Shown piece after piece: positions 24,278 through 32,526 of a stretch of DNA of 42,275 nucleotides; the stretch's first letter is position 1, and the number at the start of each line of letters is the position of its first letter. The stretch is from contig JADFXJ010000022.1 in assembly GCA_015233615.1 (NCBI GenBank), positions 1-42,275 of the forward strand. Reading direction: 5' to 3'. Source of the stretch: Nitrospirota bacterium (lineage in GTDB: Bacteria; Nitrospirota; Thermodesulfovibrionia; Thermodesulfovibrionales; Magnetobacteriaceae). The position numbers and the translations under genes are program-made. Below the pieces are notes generated by a model. That model ran no database searches. It saw nothing but the letters and a program-made list of their open reading frames with translations, and had not been told where the DNA came from.

Positions 24278-26980
24278 TTATTGCGCCATGTGCAGGGAGC
24301 CAGTGCCCGGTTGTTCCGCCGTTGCAGGCATTGTCCCAGAATCCGTCCCGGTACTCGATTTAACCCCTTTGTCAGTCTCATAGAGATAGATGAAGTAAAC
24401 GTTTTCGAGACCCTTTTCGAAACGCAGGGTTTTAACGATCTCGTCACGCTGAGAGAGCATGGCGTCCACGATGATCATGTCCGGTTTTTCGGCACGCGCT
24501 TTTTCGATACTGTCGAGGCCGTCGTTTGCCGAGACGACCGTATATCCCTTTGTTTCCAAAACGTCCGTAAGGGTTTTAACGTTCGATTCGTTTTCATCTA
24601 CGACCATTATTTTCTTTTTCGTACCGCCCCCGGCAAGAAGGGTTTTAATTTCGGCAAAGAGAGCTTCCTTATCGATTGGTTTAGTCAGGTAGCGGTCGAC
24701 GCCAATACGGCGGCCACGTTCGGTATCCTCGAGTATGGACAGGATTATGACGGGCACGTTTGCCGTTGCCGGGTCTCCCTTGATAACGGCAGCCACGTCA
24801 AAACCGTTCATCCCCGGCATCATCACGTCGAGAATGACGAGATTGGGTAGTTTCTCCTTTATGTTCCTGATGGCTTCAAGGCCGTCTTTTGCCGTTTTAA
24901 CGGCATATCCCTCGCGGTCGAGTTCCTGCCGCAGCAGTTCGCGGATGCTTTCGTCGTCATCGACGACAAGAATGCTTTTTACTCTATTGTCCCGGACCGT
25001 TGTCTCATCCGTGGAAGCGAGGTGTGTTTCTACCGTTCCGCTTCGTACCGTTGCCAGGAGGGTCTCCAGATCCGTAGAGGTTAGTCTGCAGGTCTCTTCG
25101 GTACAGACCGGTAGAGTGAAAGAAAAAGTGCTTCCCTTACCGAGTTCGCTTTCGGCCCATATTCGCCCTCCATGGTGAGTAACAATCTGTTTGCAAATTG
25201 GAAGGCCAAGACCGGTTCCCTTTGGTTTGTCCGTTAGAGTATCGCCAACCTGCTTAAACTTGTCGAAAACGGACTCAAGGTGTTCGGCGCCGATGCCGGT
25301 GCCGGTGTCGATGACGCCGACGACGATCTCGTTATCCACACGCCGTGAGGTTAGGGTGATGGAACCTGCATCGGTAAACTTGACTGCATTAGAAATAAGG
25401 TTAATGATAACCTGGACAAGCCTGTCGGCATCTCCGGAAACGGGAGGGAGGCCGGGTTTCAGATCGACGATAAACTCAAGCCCCTTTTTAGTGCAAAGTG
25501 ACCCCGTAGCCTGGAGTGCCCGATTAACAAGGTCTTCCACGTGAAGGGTCTCCTTTTTCCACTCCACCTTGCCCGCCTCCATTTTCGCAATATCCAGCAC
25601 GTCGTTGATAAGATGGGTAAGACGCACTCCTTCGTTGATAATTATATTTATGTTATCCCGGATGACCTTTATGGAGCGGGCCGCTTTTTTCGGATCCCCG
25701 ACAATGTTTGGGAAAATCTGCAATTCGAGGCGTTCCTGTATAATTTCGGCAAAACCGAGGATGGAGGTCAACGGCGTTCGCAGTTCGTGGGAAACCGTTG
25801 ATATGAAATCCGTTTTCATTCTGTCGACCTCTCTCTCTCTGGTGATGTCTCTGACTATGACTACGAAGCCGCTCTGGCAGACCGGCCTGCTCTCATCCTG
25901 ACCTTGGCCCCTGGTTTGCCCGTTGTCTTTGCTCAACATGCGGATAATGGTTGCCGACGCCTTAAGTACCTTTCCCGACGGTAGATTAATATCCGTGGTA
26001 ATGGCCCCTCTATCTTTTTTAACGGCACACTGTTTGAGCAGGGAGGACATGTCCGGGCCAAAAACATCTGCAACGGCTCCCTCCGCGGTTTGAGCACTAT
26101 CGATGTTAAAAAGGCGGGCCAGAGGCTCGTTGATGCGTGTAATCGTACCCTTGTCGTCCGCCACAAGAAGTCCGTCGGCCATGTTGTCGATGACCGAGTT
26201 GACGTAATTGAGGGTAGCCGTCAGTTCGATGTCCCTTTTTGCCAGATCCGAGGCTGCCATCTCGAAGACCTCGAAAACCTCCGCAAAGTCGGCGGCCAGG
26301 GATTGGAGTGACCTGGCCAGGGTGTCAAACTCGTCGCCTGTATGGATATCTATTTTAGCGTCGTATTCGTGGCTAATGAGTTTTTTAGCGTACTCTATGA
26401 TGGTATTCAACGGTTTGTCGATGGTTTTTTTGAAAAGAAGCCAGGCAATGGTCGAGACAAGGACAAACATCATCAAAGACGGCCAAACCAGGGATAGCGT
26501 CGAAATCCAGATTTGCTGGCCTGCCGCTCCCTTTCCCATTCCAACTTGTACGTGGTTAAGCGCACCGGCGTTGATTGGCATGGCGACGTCAAGCACCCGG
26601 CCAAGGGGAGAGAACTCCGTTTCGGTTATCGTCGTCCCTTCAATCGGACGATGGATGCTATATGCCGCCAAAGGAATTCCCGATAAGGACGTGTGGAAGA
26701 CTATCTCGTTCCTTTCGTTTACGATTAAAATATAGACAACGCCCTCGATTTTGCCGAAACCGTCTATCAGCGATTGAATGGATGAGATGTCTCCCCGCTT
26801 GAGAAACTCCACGGACGTGCCGGCAACGGAGGCGGCAATGGCGATTCCGTTTTTCCTGGAATGGCTGTTAAATGTACTATAGAAATTCCAACCGGCATAA
26901 AAAAAATTTGCCGCCATAGTAAGGGCAAGCAAGACGACGATGATAAGCAGATTCTTTCTGAATAGTAACGATACTCTCAT
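24278..26980 (-). CDS. Membrane hybrid histidine kinase: sensor, HAMP, PAS, HisKA, HATPase, REC, short REC
   Basis: TM1 lies at ~10-32, an extracytoplasmic sensor at ~33-155, TM2 at ~158-182 and HAMP at ~183-245. PAS follows (~255-375, NYVNSVIDNMADGLLVADD), then HisKA with His398 (STVSHELRTPLTSILGFAE) and HATPase (NLISNAVKFT, GTGLGLP). REC1 has Asp718 (VILDVMMPGM), and a second REC-like domain with Asp839 (IIVDAMLSQ) ends after beta-4 (NVYFIYLYE), lacking the conserved Lys region. The C-terminal tail (TDSGTMPATAEQPGTG) derives from a palindromic repeat. From PAS onward it is a close paralogue of the SSS kinase with another sensor. It is the first gene of the minus-strand signalling run. The ligand is unknown. 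Confidence 0.93.
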   Translation of the reverse strand: MRVSLLFRKNLLIIVVLLALTMAANFFYAGWNFYSTFNSHSRKNGIAIAASVAGTSVEFLKRGDISSIQSLIDGFGKIEGVVYILIVNERNEIVFHTSLSGIPLAAYSIHRPIEGTTITETEFSPLGRVLDVAMPINAGALNHVQVGMGKGAAGQQIWISTLSLVWPSLMMFVLVSTIAWLLFKKTIDKPLNTIIEYAKKLISHEYDAKIDIHTGDEFDTLARSLQSLAADFAEVFEVFEMAASDLAKRDIELTATLNYVNSVIDNMADGLLVADDKGTITRINEPLARLFNIDSAQTAEGAVADVFGPDMSSLLKQCAVKKDRGAITTDINLPSGKVLKASATIIRMLSKDNGQTRGQGQDESRPVCQSGFVVIVRDITREREVDRMKTDFISTVSHELRTPLTSILGFAEIIQERLELQIFPNIVGDPKKAARSIKVIRDNINIIINEGVRLTHLINDVLDIAKMEAGKVEWKKETLHVEDLVNRALQATGSLCTKKGLEFIVDLKPGLPPVSGDADRLVQVIINLISNAVKFTDAGSITLTSRRVDNEIVVGVIDTGTGIGAEHLESVFDKFKQVGDTLTDKPKGTGLGLPICKQIVTHHGGRIWAESELGKGSTFSFTLPVCTEETCRLTSTDLETLLATVRSGTVETHLASTDETTVRDNRVKSILVVDDDESIRELLRQELDREGYAVKTAKDGLEAIRNIKEKLPNLVILDVMMPGMNGFDVAAVIKGDPATANVPVIILSILEDTERGRRIGVDRYLTKPIDKEALFAEIKTLLAGGGTKKKIMVVDENESNVKTLTDVLETKGYTVVSANDGLDSIEKARAEKPDMIIVDAMLSQRDEIVKTLRFEKGLENVYFIYLYETDKGVKSSTGTDSGTMPATAEQPGTGSLHMAQ
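24305..24352. repeat. Palindromic-type repeat at the 3' end of the hybrid kinase gene
   Basis: GCCCGGTTGTTCCGCC, then GTTGCAGGCATTGTCCCAGAA, then TCCGTCC aligns over its length with the element at 16924 (CCGGTTGTTCCG...GAATC-TATCC) and with the panC copy (CCATTGCAGGTCTTGTCCCGG). It encodes the last ~16 residues of the repeat-derived tail in frame. The hairpin itself is degraded. Confidence 0.5.
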
Positions 26981-27013
26981 TTCAACCTATTATCTCCCGA
27001 TTCCGGTATCTAT

Positions 27014-27058
27014 TGTTCTTATAACCGGATTATGTTCTTAAAAATCCGATATATTATA
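27014..27058 (-). promoter_or_regulatory. Possible promoter and direct repeats before the signalling operon
   Basis: On the minus strand TATAAT (27058-27053) lies ~75 bases before the start of the first kinase gene. The -35 at 17 bases spacing is poor (TACACG), so an activator might be needed. Two direct copies of TAAGAACA (27040-27033 and 27021-27014), 19 bases apart, lie between this -10 and the start codon, where a regulator could bind. Confidence 0.3.
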
Positions 27059-27319
27059 TCATAACGACTATACATCGTGTAGATTAATAATTCAGGTTAT
27101 TGTAATAGCCCGGCATCATACTGTAATATTAAATAATGCCAATAATGCCAACGGAGCAAAACAAATGACAGCCGTTGCTCTTGCCGTCTTCTTTGTTACG
27201 TAAACTGCTGAGCAATACGATCATCGAAGAAACCTGCGTCATCGTAAAGAAGTTTCGAATAAGAAAGTTTTCGATAACAAAACTGCCAATGATAAAACTG
27301 CCGGTAATAAATTGGCAGT

Positions 27320-27412
27320 TCCTGGGGGGCGTTGCGGGGGCGCTCCCCCGCAGAAGGGGTAGCGGAGGACACCGAAGGTGGCCGAAGTGAGGGGAAGGCT
27401 TTCCCCTCCTCA
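27320..27412. repeat. GC-rich double-hairpin element
   Basis: Two perfect 8-bp hairpins stand close together: TGCGGGGG/CCCCCGCA (27333-27352, loop CGCT) and GAGGGGAA/TTCCCCTC (27389-27408, loop GGCT). G+C is much higher than in the flanks. The element begins exactly where the DUF11-like coding remnant ends. The rest of the spacer from 26981 to 27319 shows no convincing gene; open frames there lack codon character. I see only one copy in this window. Confidence 0.55.
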
Positions 27413-27413
27413 T

Positions 27414-27660
27414 CTCTTGTACTTGTATTACTCTTATGCGTGCAACCTGGTATGAGGCACCGGGAAGGATCGTCCCCATATTGATTACAACCCGGTTATT
27501 GGCCGCATCAAACGCGCCATTAGCGTCAGAATTCGCATCAGAGACGGGATTTTCGTCGATCGTATTGTATCGAATTAGGCATATAGGTTGTATGAGCAGG
27601 TATAGCGTCGGTGAGCATCCTGCAAGTTGCGGAATTCCATGTGGTTAATTTCAAGTTTTT
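27414..27660 (-). pseudogene. Remnant of a DUF11-repeat surface protein
   Basis: On the minus strand one frame reads LTDAIPAHTTYMPNSIQYD. After one extra base near 27558 another frame continues DENPVSDANSDANG, then AFDAANNRVVIN, then MGTILPGASYQVARIRVIQV. Together this is the typical pattern of a DUF11 (conserved repeat) domain: TD-x-IP-x-x-T-Y-x-x-x-S, an Asp-rich turn, then V-x-x-MG-x-LxPGAS. There is no start, and both ends run into unrelated sequence, so this is a decayed fragment of a large secreted or cell-surface protein. Confidence 0.6.
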
Positions 27661-27901
27661 CCAACGCAATGAGCCTATCCCAAAATTGTTATACGCACTC
27701 AAATCACTTGTGATTGCACCGCCTAAAGCGGTCCTGGAAGTAAGCGATCCTGGAAGTATCCGGCAAGGCTTAACAATCATCTAAAACGTAGACACACGCC
27801 ATTTTTGGGACATCTCTGTAAACCCGTATGAATTGCGGCTTTGCGCCTACTTGAGTATCTACCCACCCAAAACCCAAGTATTACGTATAGATTTTTATAT
27901 C
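27661..27901. other. Non-coding spacer with short inverted TCCCAAAA copies
   Basis: No gene is supported here. TCCCAAAATTG occurs at about 27677 and, inverted, as CATTTTTGGGA at about 27800. Such ends could belong to a lost insertion element, but no transposase sequence lies between them. No clear terminator is seen after the STAND gene. Confidence 0.25.
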
Positions 27902-30900
27902 TTAGCTGCCGACAGTATCCGTAAGAAGCTTTCGTGCCTCGGAAAGTCCTTCAGTATTCTGTGAAGCACGCTCAAGAAGGCTCAGGTCCATAAGCGCCCG
28001 TTTCACGACGCCTTTTGCCGAACACGTTGTGATTGCCCTCCGATAGGTCTCAAGAGACGCATGGCTATCTCCGCTTGCAAGCAATGCGAGGGCAAGTTTG
28101 TAGCGTTGCCTAAAGAGATCCGGCGTCTTTTCCAGAATCTGCCGGCAAAGAGAGATGGCGCGCTTTATGAAATCTTCGGCCTCTGCGGACACTTTGGCTT
28201 TTGCTGGCTTACCTTTTTCGAGCAAAAGTATGCCTAGTAGAACCGTACTTTGGCAGAGAACCAAGGGGACATCAAATTTCAAAGATTCACGGTAATGCTG
28301 TTCTGCATCATGCAGGTTGGAGTGGTAGTGAAAGGTATATGCAAGCTCTATAAGAATCTCTGAGGTTAGAAAAGGATTCTCGATGCTTTTTGCGATATCA
28401 AGCGCTTGCAAAAAATGTTCGACTGCTTTATTAAAATCTCCTTCTATAAAGCAGGTATTGCCAAGGTTACTAAGCCGATATCCTTCACTGCGCCTGTCCC
28501 CAATTGCTTTGGCTATCGCTAAAGCCTGCTCATGGTATTCAATTGCCTTGCGAGTTTCACCGAGATCTGAATAGACACGGCCAAGACAACCAAGAGCAAC
28601 TCCTTCAACGTGCCTGTCTCCAATTTCTCTGGCTATCGCTAAAGCCTGCTCATGGTATTCAATTGCCTTGCGAGTTTCGCCGAGATACGAATAAGCAAGA
28701 CCGATGTCACCTATATGTATCCCTTCACCGCGTCTGTAACCAATCTCTCTGTCTATCGCTAAAGCTTGCTCATGGTATTCAATTGCCTTGCGAGTTTCGT
28801 CGAGAGCCGAATAAGCAAGACCAAGGTTATTAAGCTCAACTCCTTCACTACGCCTGTCTCCAATCTCTCTGTCTATCGCTAAAGCCCGCTCATAGTATTC
28901 AATTGCTTTGTGAATCTCGCCGAGCTCTGAAACGGCGTTACCAAGGTTATTAAACCATGCACTTATACGAATTCTGTCGTCATTGTCCTTTGCGATCTGG
29001 AGCGCCTGTTCAAGATATGAGAGAGACTCCCGCACCCGGCCTGTATCCATATATGCCAAACCAAGATGACCGGCGTTCTCGCTGGCAAGGTATATGTCTT
29101 TCAATTTCCCGATAAGTTGTTCGCGTAACTCGATCACAATTCCAGGATATCCCCAAAGTTTAAGGTAATTGAAATCTATGATATTTAACACTCTTGCTGC
29201 TTCTTCATATTGCCCGGCGCGCATAAGATGGTGGATCTCCTGCAGTTGGGGCTCAAGGTCATCGATTGTTTTCCAATCTTTTTCAGGTTTTCGCAGCTTT
29301 TCGAAGAACTCTGCTGCCTTTTTATGAAGCCCCGACCGGGTAAGCAAGGCTGATTTTCCATCCTTTCCCTTTCCCTTACCTTTGCCATTAACCGATGGTT
29401 TACTCTCAGGAATCATCTCGTAGATAAATGACCTTACAACCGGATGCATGTCATAATAACCGTGGTTATGGGTTATGAGGCGGTTCTTTTCAAGACGCGT
29501 CAGTATAGCAGCGAATTCAACGGAACCAATACCTTGGAGCATGTAGCGGAGAGACGCCGGCGGTGTTGGTTTCAAAAATATTGACAACGCCGATAAAGCA
29601 AGCTGGGCATCCGGAGATATGCGCTTGATTTGCTGCAAAATAAGGCTTTTTAGTCCTTCTTTGAGATCATGTCTGTCAAAATCCAGAAACAAATTGTCAT
29701 CTTTAAGAAGATCACCAAGTTTTACAACAGGATAATGTTCTTCAAGATATCCAAGCACTGATGAAAGAGCCATGGGGATGCGATGGACTCGCCTGACAAA
29801 AGTCCGCAGTACCTCTTCATCCTCGTCGCCAAGGCCGTATTCAGTCCCTTCCTTCCTCAGATAATGTATCGCCTGATCTTCCGGCAGCCCTGAGGACAGG
29901 TCAACCATTTCTATCTTCCGGCTTCCTTTGAACTTTGGCACGGCCCGGCTGGTAACGATCAACCTGACGTTATGCTTGATAGCTACTGCGGTTTCAAGAA
30001 ACTCACGAAGTTCGTCATCCTTTATGCTGTCATCGTTAGTGTCAAGCAGGTCTTCGAAGTTGTCCATAACGAGCCATACGTTGCCAACCTTGCTGAGCTC
30101 ACTGAAAAAAAACTCCAGTTTCCCGGCAATCGTCGTCTCCTTGCTTGTGTAAACATCCAGGAATTCATCTCTTTTCCCTGCTATCTTGCCGGCTCCGTCA
30201 AATATATTACCCAGGTTAATATCTCCAATAGCGCATTTCAGGTACAGTATCCCATGGACATCATCAGTTGCTATGCTGGTGCCGGGCGCTATATCGTCGA
30301 GCACCTTTGCGATCAATTCGGTCTTGCCATAGCCTCCCGGTGCTATGATCACAACAAGTCGATTGTCAGCTCCACGAAGGCAGCGAAAGAGAATGTCCCG
30401 CTCAACCTCTCGATCTACGAACACCCCGTGAAGTTTCGGGAGTTGTATAGGGATTGGATCATGCTTGACTTGTTGGGCCTGCAGAGACTGTTGCCGCATA
30501 GCCTCCTGCTCAAGGGTGATAGCCTGTTGAACGGATGCTTTCTGTTGGGGCGAACCGGTCATTGCAGCGGATGACGATGCAATATAAATATTTGGGTGAC
30601 GTCCTTTAACAAGGTTATGCTTTTTAAGGAAAAGACTCTCTTCTTTGGAGATAATAATACTTTTTTGAACCTTGTCGAGAAGAATAACGGTCTCTAATGG
30701 CAGGTTGGTATTGTTTATAAGAAGGTTTGTATAGTTTTCATCTAAAATCTTTCCAATTACCCTAACAACAACTCTATCAGTCTCGTGTAAATCAAAATCC
30801 GGCATCGGAAAATATCTATTCTTTTGTTTGGTGAACATCTTTTTAATACCGCTTCCAATGGTATCTATCATGTTTAGATTCACCATTGCGTGAGAAAGCA

Positions 30901-31987
30901 GGGGATTCCTAGAAACCTTGGCAGGGGCATCCTGCTTAATTACTTCTTCAATACTCCCGAGCATAAAACCACCCTTGTTAGTGAAAGTTAATGAATCCGG
31001 TGTTTCGATAATATATACTCTGTCTCTGAGTTCATAATCCTGATGGACAATGGCATTATGAAGTGCTTCTCTTATAACCCAAAAGTCATACTGTGGTATC
31101 TCTTTCGGGAAAAGCGTCCCATCAGGCAGATGACGGATGGTAATATTACGTATTTTCGCAAGAACTTTTTCTATGTTTAGCAGCAAGGGGGGACCAAAGT
31201 GCTCGTAATCTAACGCATTATTTCCTGCATCTTTTAGTATCCACGAAAGCTGTGCAACTGAGGGGTTGAGATAGTGCGAGGACTCTTCCTTACCAAGCAG
31301 TATAATTGCAGCGCGTGTTATCTTCCCGTCTTTCGTAATACCGGCTTTATTAAGTAAGGTAATATTATCCCATCCATCTATTTCCCCTACAAGGCGTGGA
31401 TGTGTTTGGTTGTATTCCTCTCTTGCTTTTGTTATCGCTTCAGGCTCAAGGTCTGCAATACTTGCTCCTTCGCAAACTTGAGCCGACCAATCAATATCAG
31501 GCTTTTTTTTCCAAAGCTTGCGTTCCTTTTCGGGGTAATTCGCAAGAGGTTTTTTATATGAACCTACTCGTATGAATCCCTCATTCATTCTCTGATTATC
31601 TTTAACCCAATGGAACTTAACAGGTCTTCCCTTTGTAGTATCTATCTCGAAAATCACAACAGGTTTTCCATCGTACATAAAGTCATGGATTTTAAAATCT
31701 ATTCGTGGTTCAAGTCCTCTTAAAAGCCAGTTTTCAAGCTCCTCTTTATCCTTTTTCTTAATCTTTGGTTTAAAAGAAGTCCCTACAACATCATGAGTTG
31801 TATCGCGAATACCGAATACAAGATATCCATGCTCGTGACCATGAAGTGATGCCGAATTTGATAAGGCTGAGATATATTGCCCGATATCTTCAGGATTATA
31901 ATAAGATTCTTTGAACTCTACCCACTCAGTCTCGTGGGGTAGAGACCGAAGCTCGTCAAGTAATGCTCTAAGTTCCTGTTCGGTCAT
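27902..31987 (-). CDS. AlbA_2 / GHKL ATPase / STAND NTPase / TPR protein
   Basis: An AlbA_2 (Schlafen-like) domain covers residues ~15-165 (ETEWVEFKESYYNPEDIG, GYLVFGIRDTTHDVVG). A RecG-C-like HATPase_c_4 region follows (~300-420: REALHNAIVHQDYELRD, TIGSGIKKMF), then a winged-helix-like segment (~430-470). A STAND/NB-ARC NTPase comes next: P-loop IIAPGGYGKTE with Lys555, Walker B VWLVMDNFEDLL (Asp642), and a sensor-like LIVTSR. A helical region and about eight TPR units (~940-1350) end the protein. AlbA_2 plus HATPase_c_4 proteins are usually ~400-500-residue regulators; here one is fused to a STAND switch with TPR sensor, a layout typical of signal-triggered, often defensive, proteins. A decayed toxin/antitoxin pair lies immediately upstream on the same strand. 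Confidence 0.85.
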   Translation of the reverse strand: MTEQELRALLDELRSLPHETEWVEFKESYYNPEDIGQYISALSNSASLHGHEHGYLVFGIRDTTHDVVGTSFKPKIKKKDKEELENWLLRGLEPRIDFKIHDFMYDGKPVVIFEIDTTKGRPVKFHWVKDNQRMNEGFIRVGSYKKPLANYPEKERKLWKKKPDIDWSAQVCEGASIADLEPEAITKAREEYNQTHPRLVGEIDGWDNITLLNKAGITKDGKITRAAIILLGKEESSHYLNPSVAQLSWILKDAGNNALDYEHFGPPLLLNIEKVLAKIRNITIRHLPDGTLFPKEIPQYDFWVIREALHNAIVHQDYELRDRVYIIETPDSLTFTNKGGFMLGSIEEVIKQDAPAKVSRNPLLSHAMVNLNMIDTIGSGIKKMFTKQKNRYFPMPDFDLHETDRVVVRVIGKILDENYTNLLINNTNLPLETVILLDKVQKSIIISKEESLFLKKHNLVKGRHPNIYIASSSAAMTGSPQQKASVQQAITLEQEAMRQQSLQAQQVKHDPIPIQLPKLHGVFVDREVERDILFRCLRGADNRLVVIIAPGGYGKTELIAKVLDDIAPGTSIATDDVHGILYLKCAIGDINLGNIFDGAGKIAGKRDEFLDVYTSKETTIAGKLEFFFSELSKVGNVWLVMDNFEDLLDTNDDSIKDDELREFLETAVAIKHNVRLIVTSRAVPKFKGSRKIEMVDLSSGLPEDQAIHYLRKEGTEYGLGDEDEEVLRTFVRRVHRIPMALSSVLGYLEEHYPVVKLGDLLKDDNLFLDFDRHDLKEGLKSLILQQIKRISPDAQLALSALSIFLKPTPPASLRYMLQGIGSVEFAAILTRLEKNRLITHNHGYYDMHPVVRSFIYEMIPESKPSVNGKGKGKGKDGKSALLTRSGLHKKAAEFFEKLRKPEKDWKTIDDLEPQLQEIHHLMRAGQYEEAARVLNIIDFNYLKLWGYPGIVIELREQLIGKLKDIYLASENAGHLGLAYMDTGRVRESLSYLEQALQIAKDNDDRIRISAWFNNLGNAVSELGEIHKAIEYYERALAIDREIGDRRSEGVELNNLGLAYSALDETRKAIEYHEQALAIDREIGYRRGEGIHIGDIGLAYSYLGETRKAIEYHEQALAIAREIGDRHVEGVALGCLGRVYSDLGETRKAIEYHEQALAIAKAIGDRRSEGYRLSNLGNTCFIEGDFNKAVEHFLQALDIAKSIENPFLTSEILIELAYTFHYHSNLHDAEQHYRESLKFDVPLVLCQSTVLLGILLLEKGKPAKAKVSAEAEDFIKRAISLCRQILEKTPDLFRQRYKLALALLASGDSHASLETYRRAITTCSAKGVVKRALMDLSLLERASQNTEGLSEARKLLTDTVGS
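28500..28935. repeat. Tandem 120-bp repeats encoding TPR units
   Basis: Four units of 120 bases (three nearly identical) share the segment CTATCGCTAAAGC, then TGCTCATGGTATTCAATTGC, then CTTGCGAGTTTC. Each unit encodes one 40-residue TPR copy (ETRKAIEYHEQALAI) of the STAND protein. DNA-level identity points to recent expansion or homogenisation. Confidence 0.8.
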
Positions 31988-31991
31988 GACA

Positions 31992-32193
31992 CTATTTTAT
32001 CTTCGTAATAAAATCTTTTGCAGCCTGCATAGAATGTTTTACCACCCGAGTGTCTTCAAGAAGCCCCCTGCAGGGATTTGGTCTTGCTAACGATATCATT
32101 AACGACTTTCTCAGCATAATACTTTGAGTCCTTCGAAATAAAAGAATGGATTTGCCTTAAATCGTTAATAGCCGGTTTTGTCCATTTTACCAT
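31992..32193 (-). pseudogene. Decayed RelE/ParE-family toxin
   Basis: An ATG at 32193, overlapping the antitoxin stop by 7 bases, begins MVKWTKPAINDLRQIHSFIS, continuing with a KDSKYYAEKVVNDIV segment, typical of the RelE/ParE toxin N-terminus. The frame stops at 32056 after only 45 residues. In another frame (32060-31992) a short end with TRVVKHSMQAAKDF resembles the last strand of such toxins. The central ~30-40 residues are missing, so an internal deletion with frameshift has probably inactivated it. The C-terminal match is weaker than the N-terminal one. Confidence 0.6.
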
Positions 32194-32366
32194 GATTTAA
32201 TTTCTTTTTCCAATTCGTCTGCCGAAATAAATTCTCCTTTTTGGGACGCTTCTCTACCCTTACGCACTTTATCGATTAGATAAAGGTGATACATTATATC
32301 ATCGATGTTAGCAGTATCTAGCAGCTTCGATATTGTATCTATTGCTTCCTGATTTAAAGTATCCAT
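32187..32366 (-). CDS. Small antitoxin of a RelE/ParE-type module
   Basis: A 59-residue protein (MDTLNQEAIDTISKLLD at the start, ending with IDKVRKGREASQKGEFISAD and ELEKEIKSW). The pattern 'hydrophobic heptads, KVRKGREAxxxGExISxDELxxEI' is typical of antitoxins paired with RelE/ParE toxins. GGGAGG lies before the ATG with good spacing, and the end overlaps the toxin start. It seems intact while its toxin is broken, as expected when a toxin is lost first. The adjacent 160 bases (32367-32526) hold no gene that I can see. Confidence 0.7.
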   Translation of the reverse strand: MDTLNQEAIDTISKLLDTANIDDIMYHLYLIDKVRKGREASQKGEFISADELEKEIKSW

Positions 32367-32526
32367 AAATTACCTCCCACTTCGATTACAATATATGATA
32401 CGCGATGTTCGACTTTTAAGGTATCTAATCGCCTCTTTCATTCTGGCTATTGCAACCCCGTCATATTAATCTTATTGAGATCATATCTTCCTAAACCATT
32501 ATAACACATATACGCTATACGCTTAT

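Noticed and set aside
27129-27479. 116-residue open frame on the minus strand
   Set aside because: Only its first part matches the DUF11 remnant; the rest runs through the hairpin element and non-coding sequence.
27538-27780. 80-residue open frame on the minus strand as a separate gene
   Set aside because: Its only meaningful segment is the other half of the frameshifted DUF11 remnant.
27670-27815. Possible insertion sequence bounded by inverted TCCCAAAA
   Set aside because: The inverted match is only ~10 bases and no transposase remnant lies between.
28500-28935. CRISPR-like array
   Set aside because: The period is 120 bases, there are no unique spacers, and the units encode TPR repeats in frame.
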